Shown one piece after another: positions 9,493 to 19,400 of a DNA stretch of 30,900 nucleotides. The stretch's first letter is position 1. Each line of letters begins with the position of its first letter. Both the position numbers and the translations under genes were made by a program. Source of the stretch: Russula earlei (Eukaryota > Basidiomycota > Agaricomycetes > Russulales > Russulaceae); assembly GCA_025769875.1 (NCBI GenBank), contig JAGFNK010000603.1:1-30900 (forward strand), given 5' to 3'. Below the pieces are notes generated by a model. That model was not told the origin of the DNA. It ran no database searches and was given only the letters and a program-made list of their open reading frames with translations.

Positions 9493-9904
9493 AAGGATGG
9501 TCAGAATCGAGAGGTGAGAGGGGTGATGAGTGGCTGGCCATGACTCCAATCGCACTGGAAACAACGTTGCACACCACAACACTTGAGTCAAAAACACTAT
9601 GGGGTTGCCTCAAGACAGCCCATGGGTACAACATGAGGGAAAAATAATAGATATAGACCATGATTTTGAGTTGTAATTCATCTAATACACATGTGGAGGT
9701 GGCTTGAGTCCAGCTCCACCAATTCTCACTCAAATCTCATGAAAACAATGGGGCTGCCTAGCCCTCATTCAGGCGATTCAGGGACAATAAATTTCATATG
9801 AATTGAAGCTGTTTTGAGGGAGATATTCATCCCGCATGTTTGAGGGGGTTTCTGCACCAATTTGGATGGAATTCAAGCTCCACCAAGTGCGCTGAAAATG
9901 GCAA
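9493..9904 (-). repeat. T1 right terminal inverted repeat (412 bp)
   Basis: Reverse-complement partner of 6205-6616; it ends GGCAA next to the TA duplication. Just inside it, a CACCTGCAGTGGAGACGAC unit occurs twice (about 9208 and 9379), and TATATAAAAAC lies near 9401. Confidence 0.9.
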
Positions 9905-10192
9905 TAAACACATGGGACATGTTACCAATCATCTTTCTTTTTCCCCTTGAGTCCTTTTGGAACAGGACCACCCCAGTGGCGAACTGTGAGGTGTCAGTTT
10001 CTAGTTCATATAGGAGTTCTGGGTTGGTGGTGTAGAGTTCAGGGTCATCACAGATTGCAGATATCAGGGTTTCCAGGGTGGTAGTCGCTTCTGGGGTCCA
10101 GGAAAAGGGGGTTCCTTTCTTGATCATGGAAAAAATGGGGTGAGCTATTTTTGCAAAGTCTCAGATGAACGGTCGTTGGTAATTGAGGGTGC
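9905..10192 (-). pseudogene. E1 pol, middle part: end of RT, start of RNase H
   Basis: This is the pol piece between the solo LTR-D and T1. It reads TLNYQRPFI, an in-frame TGA, DFAKIAHPIFSM, then the RT connection and the beginning of RNase H (VVLFQKDSRGKRKMIG). The TGA sits where Arg or Lys is usual. It joins to 11154 across LTR-D (QIMGT/LNYQRPFI) and to 6204 across T1. RNase H would degrade the RNA strand during reverse transcription. Confidence 0.85.
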
Positions 10193-11153
10193 TGTCAAGA
10201 CTCACTGTTGAACTATCCAGTTCAAGAGCGAGGGATAAGCTCGAAGATGAGTCGATAAACGTCCAAGATGGCATGAGCAAGAAGTAGAGTCCAGAGTAGT
10301 AATAGGTACCAGAGAGGTACTGTTACTGTGAGAGTCGAACAGTCACGCAGAGAAGAGGCCAGGATAGTCACAAGGGGATGGTCCTTAAAGGAGATCCCAG
10401 GGATGGAGAGTGCCGTAAACAAATGGACAGTCTGAGGACTGTCCGCTACTTTATTGAGCACTTATATACTACAAGAGAACTGCTAAATAGGGAGCAAGTC
10501 ATAACCTTGTTATCAAGCACAGTGGAGTGATGAGTAAGAAGTCGGAGGACGCTTACTGAGCATGCTCAGTCATGCTCAGTAAGCTGCTGAGTAAGAAGGC
10601 TTCTCTTGATGAGTAAGAGCTTCCATTGTCCACGTGTTCACTGCTTTAGTGCACGTGCAAGCACCTGATTCATTTCCTGTTAGTTAGTTTAGGGCCGGTC
10701 ATTTGAGGACTTGTAGTTTAGTTAGGGAATAGTGTTAACTTATAAGGCCCTTATATAGTTCTATTAGGGTCCCTAGAGTCGACCCTAATACTTCTATTAA
10801 GGTCCTTAGTATTGCCTTATAGTTCGTTCTACAGTTATTAGAGTTGGTCTAATAACGCGTTGTAGGGCCTTTGATACTAGGTTAGTGCCTATTGTAGAGC
10901 TCCTAGGGTCATTCCAAAGGGTTCTTAGAAAGGCCCTAATACTGTCTTTTGTTGCTAGAAGGGTTGCCTTTAAGTGAGGCTTGCTGTATGTCGATTGTGC
11001 CGAGAATCGCTCACGCAACAATGCGCGCGCGATATTGTGGACACCTCTACTCACCCCTTTTGCTCATGTGAACAGTGTGACACCATAGAGGCTGGGTTTC
11101 CTCCTATAAGGAAGGGTCCTTCAAGGGCCCTCTCCGGAGAATGGTTCATGACA
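10193..11153 (-). mobile_element. Solo LTR, family D, inserted in E1 pol
   Basis: In minus orientation it starts TGTCATGAACC and ends AGTCTTGACA, 961 bases, flanked by GGTGC (10188-10192 and 11154-11158); removal restores the RT frame. The orientation is set by the TATA box TATATAAG (starting 10468) and AGACTGTCCA (10433-10424) 35 nt further on, the same arrangement as LTR-A. It also has a perfect 13-bp inverted repeat in its upstream half (10552-10583). No internal element of this family is in the window. Confidence 0.9.
10424..10468 (-). promoter_or_regulatory. LTR-D TATA box and predicted transcript start
   Basis: TATATAAG starts at 10468 on the minus strand, with AGACTGTCCA at 10433-10424. 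The ten bases are identical to those of LTR-A, so family D probably used the same self-priming sequence. Confidence 0.55.
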
Positions 11154-12519
11154 GGTGCCCATGATTTGTTGTACCTGTTTCATGTTGTTTGGGGGTCTCA
11201 GCCAGTTTTTGAGGCCATCTATCTTTATTGGGTCGATTTTGAGCGTTCCTTGATTGATTCTAAAGCCCAAGAAGTCGATTTCCCCTTGTTCAAAGGTGCA
11301 CTTGGATGCTTTCAGGAAGTAAGAGTCCCTTTCCAGAAGATCAAGGAACTCATGTGTGATTTGTTGGTGTAAATATTCTTCTCCAGCTCCTGTGGCTATT
11401 GCCACGTCGTCTAGATAGTTGCAGGTGTTTTCAGGGTACTTGAGGAGCCAAGGTCGGAGGGTGTGGTTCATTGCTCATTGGAAGGCTGCTGGGGCGTTGG
11501 TGAAGCCAAAGCCCATTACCATGGGGATGAATGTGTCAAATTTGGTTTTGAAGGCCCCCTTGTGCCGGTCCTCTGGATGGATCAGGATGTTATTGTAACT
11601 GGCTCTGACATCAAATTTGCTAAAGGTGGTCTTGCCCCTTAGACGGTGTAATTGTTCTTCCATGTTTGGTAGATCATGATAATCTGGGACGGTGGCATTG
11701 TTAAGTTTCCAGTAGTCTACTACCATTCTTGGGGTGGTACCATCCTTCTTTTGGACAAAGAAGACAGGAGATACAAAGTCTGAGATGCCATCCTTGATGA
11801 AACCTTTGGCCAGATCTTCCTGTATCTGTCTTGACAGTTCTTGTTTTTCATTCTGGGGGAGGGGGTAAGTTCAACAATCAAGGAATTTGGGGGCATCAGG
11901 CTTCAGGGTGATTTTGAAGTCAAGTTCCCCTTGACTGGGTGGGAGTCGTTTTGCTGCTTCTTCTGAGAAAACCTTTTGATGCTGTGAGTATTCAGGGGGA
12001 ATGATGGTTGACCTTATTTGTGCAACTCAGATTTTTGGTGGGTTTGTTATGGATACAGGGGTGAGAAGGACCCCTAAGTGGTTTCTAAGGCAACCAGTGC
12101 TCCAATTGATGAGGGGATTTATCACCTTCAAGAAGGGATATCCAAGGATCACTCTATCTTCTCCCAAATTGGTGACATAGAAGGTGAGAAGTTGGGCGGT
12201 GGGTCCATGACGTACAGCTATGTGGGCGTAATGAGTTAGCGCTCCTCCTTGGTTGTTAGTGCCGTCCACATTGATAATGGGTCTGGGGGTTCTGAGGGTT
12301 CAAAGTGGGGATTTGTAATTTTCCCATGATTCCTTGGCTAATGAAATTTTCCGTTGCTCTGCTGTCTAGGAGCGCTTGGCCAGTCTTTCCATTTGTTGTG
12401 ATCATAAAGGGAACTTTCATTGAGTTTTCTTTATGTTGGACAATGGTATCTATTTGGGCCTTAGTACCAACTGTTGTACCTTGGCCTAGAGAAAATCCTC
12501 TTTGAGGATGAGGTCCCAA
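11154..12519 (-). pseudogene. E1 pol, first part: protease and reverse transcriptase
   Basis: Pol lies in the -1 frame relative to gag and overlaps its end. The aspartic protease motif reads LLDSRATENFI: the active-site Gly of DSG is Arg (codon 12358-12360). A frameshift near 12270 follows, after which one frame runs to the LTR-D insertion: MDGTNNQGG, GYPFL, FVSPVFFVQKKDG, FDVRASYNN, GFTNAPAAFQ and the polymerase motif YLDD (11417-11406), which is intact. In-frame stops near 11868 (FLDC*TYPL) and 11474 (AAFQ*AMN) are TGA at expected Arg positions. The product would cut the polyprotein and copy the RNA genome. Confidence 0.88.
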
Positions 12520-13941
12520 AGTTTGGCTCTATCCTCTGCTGGCAATGCTTTCATGCGGGCCACCATGGTGGAGGCTTCTTCCTTCTTGGGTGGTTCTGGG
12601 GTTGGTTTGGTGGTGTGGGCCTTGGAGGTAGTGGGGGCTGTGTTTTTGGGGCATTCCTTACTAAGGTGGCCCTTTTCTCTGCAACAGAAGCAGCGCCCTT
12701 CTTTAGCTAATTGCTTCCTTTCCTCTTCAGTGAGTTTTTTGAAGTTGGACTTGACGGCGTCCACTTGCATTTGAAAAGGGTGGTGAGTTTTGTGTTCCAT
12801 GGTGGGGAAGGTCTTCCTTCCCTTGAGTTTCTCTCTGATGGTGATAAAGCAGCAGGTGTTGTCTTCTAGCCTCTTCCTTCCATTCTTGGAGGGTGGTGGG
12901 CCAGGTGTCTCTATTGAGGATTGCAGTGTAGAGTCCTCATTTGAGCCCATTCTTGAAACATTCCATGGCAATTACATCAGTTTCAGGCCATCCGGTTTTG
13001 GCCAAGAGTTGTTCAAAGGTGGAAATGTAGTCATTGAGGGACTCTTTCATTTCATGTTTAGTAAGGGCCGCCTTAGCATCTTCCTTTTCTGCCATGTTGG
13101 TGAATTTGAATGTGAAGTCCGTGATGAAGTCATTCCATAATGCTTCGTCCATTCTGTTGACAGGGTTTTGGGCCCTGTTCACCTTTTCCCTGAGTGCAGT
13201 TGCCTGTGAGTTGACCCATCCTTCAACCTTTTCTCCCTGAATGTAGGAAAGGGCCAGCATTGTCCGTTTGAAAGGGGATACCATTACTGCCTTGTCGTCA
13301 TTGAGGCCCCAGTATAGGTTAAATTCCATGATAAAATGTTTTGTTTTGTTTCTTTCCCCTGTGAATGCTGAAGGCTCCTTTCCACTGAGGGACCCATTAG
13401 TGCCTTGTGGTGCTGGGGCAGCTGCTTGAGAGGGTGGAGCAACGATTGGGGGGGCCTGAGCAGCCATCTGAGGGGCCTGAGCGGCAGCCTGGGGTGGTTG
13501 TACTTGGGGTTGGGCTGCCATAATAGGTTCAGGGGGGTTCTGTGGTTCGAGTTCTGGGATTTCAGGGAGGTCCTCTGGTTCTAACACAGGAGATTCAAAG
13601 GGTGTCTGAGTTTCAACAGTGTTTTCTGGTTCAGGGGGGTTGCCTTCTGTAGAAGAAGTTTCTGATTCTGAAGGCGGTTCATAGAGCAGGTCATTTTCCC
13701 TCCAGTAGCCTAGTCCAAGGCTGTTTCTAATGAGTTCTAGGTCTTGGTGAGTGTAGAGCTGTCCTCTTCTAAGTTGTAGCTTGAACCAACAATTATTGAT
13801 GAATTCAACAGGTAGTTCTTTGTTGTTTTCAGTGGTGACGTAACAGAGGAAGGTGTGAAAGCTGTTCCAAGTGGCAGTTCCTACAACATGTTTGGGAAGG
13901 TCTGGGGAGGGTCTGGGCTGGACGTGGATCCAATGGTTCAA
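12486..13941 (-). pseudogene. E1 gag: capsid-like domain and CCHC knuckle
   Basis: An N-terminal region of about 90 residues (NHWIHVQP..., CWFKLQLRRGQLYTHQDLELIRNSLGLGYW) is followed by an acidic Pro/Glu-rich stretch and Gln/Ala/Pro repeats, then a Ty3-type Gag core (SAFTGERNKTKHF..., WNDFITDFTFKFTN). A TGA after NGLK and a frameshift near 12950-12870 break it; the rest carries the zinc knuckle CFCCREKGHLSKEC (12692-12651). Gag ends KEDFL with a TAG at 12488. The codon at 13941 is TTG, so this is a frame landmark, not a proven start; the frame is open up to the LTR and I find no ATG there. The N-terminal part is unlike E2 or E3. Confidence 0.82.
12492..12498 (-). promoter_or_regulatory. Predicted -1 frameshift site at E1 gag end
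   Basis: On the minus strand G GAT TTT (GGATTTT) occurs two codons before the gag stop, in the phase required for a -1 slip, and pol continues in the -1 frame as GFSLGQG. Similar sites are at the gag ends of E2 and E3. Confidence 0.5.
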
Positions 13942-13977
13942 TGGTAGTTCAAGGTTGATCTCCAGAATGGAGTAAGT

Positions 13978-13988
13978 AAGCTTAGCTT
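13978..13988 (-). promoter_or_regulatory. E1 self-priming primer-binding site
   Basis: One base inside the 5' LTR end lies AAGCTAAGCTT (minus strand). It is exactly complementary over 11 bases to the predicted transcript start in LTR-B (2476-2466), and no tRNA-type TGG is at the site. This is the arrangement of Tf1/sushi elements. Confidence 0.7.
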
Positions 13989-13989
13989 G

Positions 13990-14093
13990 TGTTATGGCGT
14001 TGCAGCCATAAGAGCGTTAGCTCAGGGTTCAGTGGGGCCAAGTCCCTGTGACTTGGTTCAAGGGTTCAGTGGGGGCCAGCTCAAGGAGACCAG
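13990..14093 (-). repeat. 5' LTR of E1, 3'-terminal 104 bases
   Basis: It matches 2136-2238, including the hairpin (14038-14056), and then stops abruptly where E2 begins. The remaining ~500 bases should lie to the right of E2, outside the window. Confidence 0.87.
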
Positions 14094-14713
14094 TGTTAAG
14101 GCTCCAAAGTGCCTTAAATAAGATCAATGGTCGCATCTATGAACGCGTCCTACCAATGCAGATATGCTTGAGTCAAGCAAGCAATACTCATGGAGGGGAA
14201 GGAGTGTTAGATCCTTCTGGAGTATGGCAATAAGATGAGAGGGGCTCTGCAGATGGGGTAGGAGTCAACTGTTTGGGATTGGCAAACTAAGTCAAGCTTA
14301 GGGCTCAACTGTTACAACTGGGGGCTTTATATAGCCCTACAGGGATAAGGTTCATGCTACTGTAGTACTGGTTGGTGCTATAGAAGCAAAAGGCAGCTCA
14401 TAGAAGCGAGGTTGCTTCTATGTAAACGATCTCAGTGCTGGAAGCATTAAGTGCTTCCCTAGTAGCAATCTCAGTGTCATAAGTACTTTCCTAATCAAGG
14501 AAGCGACATACGTGGCAGTACAGGAACATCTGGGACAGAAGCAATGCTACTCATTGCTTCTTTGGTACATCTTCAGAAGGATACAATCAACGCGTTCTGA
14601 ACGCGATATCAACGGACATAAATGGTCAAGATCTGACACATGCATGATGCAAACAGTGCAGTCCATAGTTCAGGTGTTCTGGCATCTTCCGGACCCCAAA
14701 CCACTCGGTAACA
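14094..14713 (-). repeat. 3' LTR of E2 (family C)
   Basis: In minus orientation it starts TGTTACCGAGTGG and ends GAGCCTTAACA, 620 bases. The polypurine tract GAAGGAGGGGTAA abuts its start (14714 onward), so it is the 3' LTR. A TATA box TATATAAAG begins at 14333 inside a GGGCT/AGCCC inverted repeat (14322-14337). Forward open frames within it are not coding. Confidence 0.85.
14298..14333 (-). promoter_or_regulatory. LTR-C TATA box and predicted transcript start
   Basis: TATATAAAG starts at 14333 on the minus strand; 32-35 nt downstream the sequence reads CCTAAGCTTGAC. By analogy with E1 and E3 the unseen primer-binding site of E2 should contain about GTCAAGCTTAG. Confidence 0.45.
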
Positions 14714-14755
14714 TTACCCCTCCTTCAGATTGGTGGTCCCATGCACCAACAATTC

Positions 14756-16471
14756 TTAAAATTGAGTGGTGGGGTCAATGCCATCATCATCAAGAGGAGG
14801 AGGTGATGCAGTGAAGGTGTATCGGCCTTCTTCTGCTGCCTCATAGGCAGCCAATGCTGAGGCCACTATCGCCTCTGACTCCTCAGCGACAGCTGAAGGA
14901 GACATGATCTGTGGGAGTCTGTCAGAGTCCCTGGGTAACCTCCTGACTGGAGGTGTGTTGGAGCGGAGAGGGGTCATAGTGAAAAGCTCTTGAAGGGTCC
15001 TGGACCCTTCTCCTTTTGCTACCTGCAGGATGCATGGGTTAGCAATGTCTTCCCTTTCCTGGTCGGACCTCCTCTTTTTATTTGGGTGTGCCAGCTCCCA
15101 TCCTCTGTGGAAAGGGCATGATCTGATGGGTGCATAGGAGCGATGATAGGGAGGTACCAGGCAATGTGAGGCAGCATCTGCTGCCAACTGGTCGTGGCAA
15201 TACTGATGGGGCAGTGGACAGTACTTGTTAAAATGTCCTACCTCGCCGCAATACTTGCATCGGTTCCTCTTCCTCCTCCCTTCTATCATGTTCAGTTGCT
15301 GAGGTTCTGGAATGAACTCAGCTGTCACGGTGGATGCTTCCCCACTGCTGCTATAGGAGTGGCAGTAAATGGAGCTCTGAGGGGAAGGGTTTGGTGACGC
15401 TTCCGATCCTGCCCCTCCTTGGAGGCACATACCGGATATGGTTTGGAGGATGTCAATCTCCTCCTCTGAATACCCTTGCACCATCGTAGGTGCAGGGCTG
15501 GCTGGTACTGGTTCTGGTGTAGGGGTAGCATACCCCTGAGCGATGTCTGCCAAAGGCAGCTGAGGGACAAAGATGGGTAAAGGGGGAATGGGCTGCCCAG
15601 CCCGGTAGTTGGTGAGGAGTTCTTCAGCCCAGACACCTGGAGGGGTTTCTCCCTGGCTACAGCCTGCTTCAATGAACTCCCAGCAATGTGAGCATACTTT
15701 GGCTGCCGCCATTCTCTCCTTGGCTTCAGCCCTGCCTCTTTCTACTCCTCACTTCTTGGCTAGGTATTTGCTGAGCTTGTAGCACAGCTGCTTCTCCTCT
15801 TCTTTGAGCACCTTATAGTTAGCTTCCAACATTTCTTGTTGGGTGTAGAGGTGGTCTAAGTGGTAGAGCTCTGCCTGCAGCCCATAGTCTCCTAGCAGGT
15901 AGAGGGTCTGTCTCCAATGCCCTTCAAACTGCCTCTCTGTGTCAAAGCAGTCTAAATCATGTTTGTCTTGGCCATAGTTATAGAGGTTGTAGCAAGGGGT
16001 GGCCTGGAGGATCTCGCCATAATCTCCATGGCCTTCTCTGTTCTTTCCCCTTACCCTCAGTTCTCCCAAGGCAACGTCATAGGCCACATACCTGGCTGGT
16101 TTGTTGCCCCAAGTCATACCATCAGGGATGTCAATCCCTGTATGGTGTCTGTCAGCATCCCATCATACCCAAGGCTCTCCAGGGTGGGCAACCTGGTCAA
16201 GAGTGCTGGTAGGGGACATCACATCCCAGTCCCTAGGCTGAGCATTGACTTGGTCAGCAGGGGGTCCAAATTTAAGGGGACGCATGTCCACTTCTCCTTC
16301 TCCAGTGCTATGTTCATCCATTCCTTGGAAGAAGGCGAGGAGGGAAGCATCAGGAGTGGTGATTTCAAGTGGCCCCTCTGCACCAGGGAGGTCGGATTGG
16401 GGAACAATTTCGTTAGTGGGAGTTTGGGACATTTGTGAGCAACGATATGGGGGTGAGGAAGTAGAGGGCAT
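14756..16471 (-). pseudogene. E2 C-terminal Pol extension with coiled coil and CCHC knuckle
   Basis: The chromodomain frame runs unbroken through KMPSTSSPPY at 16471 and on to 14756, about 570 codons with only two stops, both TGA (16163 and 15749), at likely former CGA codons. Order of parts: a Ser/Pro-rich acidic start; GHGDYGEILQ and a Tyr/Leu-rich helix-prone part leading to a coiled coil (QQEMLEANYKVLKEEEKQL); a Pro-rich linker (PIPPLPIFVPQLPL); a knuckle CKYCGEVGHFNKYC (15259-15218); then PHQYC, a further Cys, HRSY and CPF; and a polar tail. It mirrors the E1 extension. No membrane segment is seen. Nucleic-acid binding is likely for the knuckle; otherwise function unknown. Confidence 0.75.
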
Positions 16472-19400
16472 CTTTCGCTGGACTTTTATAACCCATATGG
16501 CAGCAGGGTTCTTTCTGTGGTATTCCTCTATTAGTCTAGACGCTTTGATGTTCTCTACTGGCTCCCAAGAGTAATGGGCTTCAGAGTATCCTTCCCACCA
16601 GACTTGATACTCCAGTTGTTTCCTCCTTCCAGTTCATCTCGAACCTAAAATTGTTGCTACTTCATATTCCTCTTCTCCTTCCACCAATTCTGCTTCTGGA
16701 TTGGTGTAGTTGGCCCCATGCTCCTCTGTCTCCTTGTAAGGTGTCAATAAGGATGCATGAAACGCATTATGGATCCTCCAGCAGCTAGGGAGATCCAATC
16801 TGTATGTCATCGGGCTGATCACCTCCATGATCTCAAAGGGCCCATATCATTTTGGGCATAGTTTCACTGTAGGATGTGTCATTTTTAGGTTGGTGCTGTC
16901 GAGCCATACCCTTTCTCCTTTCTGATAAGGTTGGAAACTGCTTCTTTGCTTCCACATTAGGGAAGCGATCTTCATTGCTTCTTGTGCCTGTGATCTTGCT
17001 TCCTGGATTTGGACTTTCCAATTGTCTATTCTTGGTATCTTGCTTCCCCAATTTGGCTGGTGTGCCTTGGGCGTAAAACCCATCCATAAGAAGAAAGGGG
17101 ACTGCTTGGTTGTCTCTGAAATGTTAGAATTCATCGTGTATTGCACCAGAGGCAGCCAGTCCACCCAGTCGTCTTGTTGGTGGTTGCAAAAGATCCTGAG
17201 TGATGTTTCCATTGTCTGATTTGTCCTTTCTGATTGTCCATCTGTCTGGGGATGGTAGGCGGTGCTGATATTCTGTTTGATATGCAGCTGGTCGCAAAGT
17301 TCCCTAATAAACTTGGAACTTATTAGTTTGTCTCGATCGGATATGATCTTGCTTGGTACTCCCACAAAGGGGAATATTCTGTCTTTGTAGAGCTGTGCTA
17401 GCTCTTCTGCGTCCATCTCTTCCTTGCAAGGAAGCAGGATGACGCCCTTAGTACAATCATGGTCGGTGACAGTCAATATACTGTCATATCCTTTCAACTT
17501 TGGCAATTTGACCACAAAGTCCATGCTGACAGTCGAGAAGGGAGTAGCCCCTTCTTCTGGTGGTATGGGATACAGGGGAGGTCGACTTGGATGAGTGTTT
17601 GACTTGTTACTTTGGCAAATTGCGCATCCTTCCACATATCGGTTGACAAAGCATCTCATGGTGGGCCACCAGTAGTATCACATCATTCCCAGTAATGTTT
17701 TAGCCTTCCCTGGGTGTCCTGCTGTGGGACTGTCATGATACTGTTCCAGTAACGTCCTGTGGGCCCCTTCGTCACCTGTAACCACCAAGGCTTCATTCTT
17801 CCACCATAAGCTATGTCACTTCTCCAGTCAGTGTCTCTGTACCCAATCAAGTAACTTTAATCGGTGTCTTTCTTCCCCTTGTTGGTTCTTTATCCATTCT
17901 TCCCATGCAGTAGTATGCATTACTCAAATAAAAAGGTGGTCAGGTAGCGTGACCACTTCTTCTTTATCCCCTTGTCCATTGTCAAGGTCAGGTCTCCTAG
18001 ACAGGGCATCTGCTTTGTTCCTTGCCCCTGCCTGGTGTTTCAGCTCTAAGTCGAAGTCCACCAAGAAGGTAATGTATCTTTCCACTCAACTGTTTATTCG
18101 CTGAGTGTGTCGGTAATGCAACAGGTTCGCATGGTCTGTATAGACCACCACCTTATGCTTCGCTCCCATCAGCAGGTGTCTCCAGTGCTTCAAGGCTCAC
18201 ACCATGGCTAAGAACTCTTTGTCCCATATATCATAGTTCTTTTCTGCTTGTTTAGAAGTAACCTATTGGCCTCCTCTTTCCTTGTTCAGTCCTTCTGGAA
18301 TAGTACTGCTCCAATAGCATAATTGGACGCGTCTACTTCCAGTTCAAAGGGTCGCTCCTCATCAGGATGGAGCAGGACAGGGTCAGAAGATACTATCTGG
18401 ATAAGTCATTCCAGAGCATCTTTACATTCTTGGGTCCATTCGAATGGTACCCCTTTCTTTGTCAAGGCAATAATGGGTCAAGCAAACTGGCTGAATCCTC
18501 AAATGAAAGCCCTGTTATAGCTGAGGACTCCCATGACCTTGCGCACTTCATGCACATCCTTGATTTCTCTAGGCCAGTCCATGATTCCTCAGACCTTGGA
18601 GGCCTCAATCTTCATCTTCCCTTCATCTATGTCCCATCCCAGCATGGTTAGTTTTCACACCATGAACTGGCACTTCTTGGGTTTCAGGAAGTATGACTTC
18701 TTCTGCATCAGCATGAGTAGTTCGCTGATACATTGCTCTTGGATTTCTAGTTGTTCAGGACTGTCCCCCGTGGCAATTCCAAAGTCATCCAGATAGTTGA
18801 CAGTGTATTCTGCCCATTGGTCCAGCCAGTCCCCAAAGTCTCTTCTCATCAGCCTAGTTAAGAAGGCTGGCGTGTTCTTGAGCCTGAAATACATGACGTT
18901 GGGCAGGTAGGTTCCATATGGCATCTTGAAGGCTGCCTTCCAGCGATCTCCTTCTGCCAGTCGCACATTATTGTATCCCCATCATATATTGAACTTGGAG
19001 AACACCTTTTTCCCTCGAAGTCTTTCCACCTCTTGTTCCAGATGTGGTAAAGGTTCATTGTCTCGTCTGGTCCACTGATTTAGTCATCGATAGTCTACAA
19101 TGATCCTCTTCTCCTTGCTGTCCTTCTTGCCAATGAAGAACACTGGAGATGTGTAGCTGGATGGACCTAGAGTGATGTATCACTTTTCTACTTCATCAGC
19201 TAGGAATTTCTTGAGGTATTCTCGTTCATCTCGTTTTAGGGGGTACACTTTGCAGTTTAGCTCCTTTGGTGCATCAGGTAACAGCTCTATCTGCATATCT
19301 GGTTCCCTTGGTGGTGGGAACCTCTGGGACTTCTCTTCTGAGAAGACATCTGCAAAGCGGTGGAATCACTTTGGAACATTGGCAAGGGGGTCCTCTCCTT

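Larger units (their letters stand above)
6205..9904. mobile_element. Long-TIR element T1 with TA target duplication
   Basis: Two 412-bp inverted arms (6205-6616 and 9493-9904) face each other and start TTGCCATTTTCAG. TA lies immediately outside each (6203-6204 and 9905-9906). Removing the element plus one TA rejoins the E1 RNase H frame exactly (HVF/NEAERNY), which proves the boundaries. Without the nested solo LTR (8310-9138 plus 5 bp) it is 2866 bp. The inside holds a plus-strand Gag-like reading frame with a long Ala/Ser/Thr/Pro tail; I see no transposase. It could be a non-autonomous DNA transposon; the TA duplication fits Tc1/mariner-like enzymes, but long arms and the cargo are unusual there, so I do not assign a superfamily. 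Confidence 0.85.
2136..14093 (-). mobile_element. Ty3/gypsy chromodomain retrotransposon E1 (LTR family B)
   Basis: A minus-strand LTR element inserted in the hAT. Its 3' LTR is 2136-2742 with a polypurine tract beside it; its 5' LTR begins at 13990 and is cut at 14093 by element E2. In transcription order it encodes Gag with a CCHC knuckle, protease, reverse transcriptase, RNase H, integrase, chromodomain and an in-frame C-terminal extension. It carries two foreign inserts: T1 (6205-9904) and a solo LTR-D (10193-11153). The left flank CTAAT (2131-2135) should recur to the right of the window. Domain order and chromodomain place it among chromoviruses. It is dead: stops, frameshifts and lost catalytic residues occur throughout. 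Confidence 0.9.

Noticed and set aside
11041..11082. LTR-D ending at 11082 (GTGTGACA)
   Set aside because: No target duplication there; the boundary at 11153 gives GGTGC on both sides and restores the RT frame.
10806..11372. Frames at 10806-11054 (minus) and 10974-11372 (plus)
   Set aside because: The first is inside solo LTR-D; the second crosses from LTR-D into E1 RT on the wrong strand.
13941..13941. Start codons at 13941, 25341, 26777, 27889 and 6758 as translation starts
   Set aside because: The codons there are TTG or GTG, which are not credible starts in a fungal nuclear gene; they are only frame landmarks.
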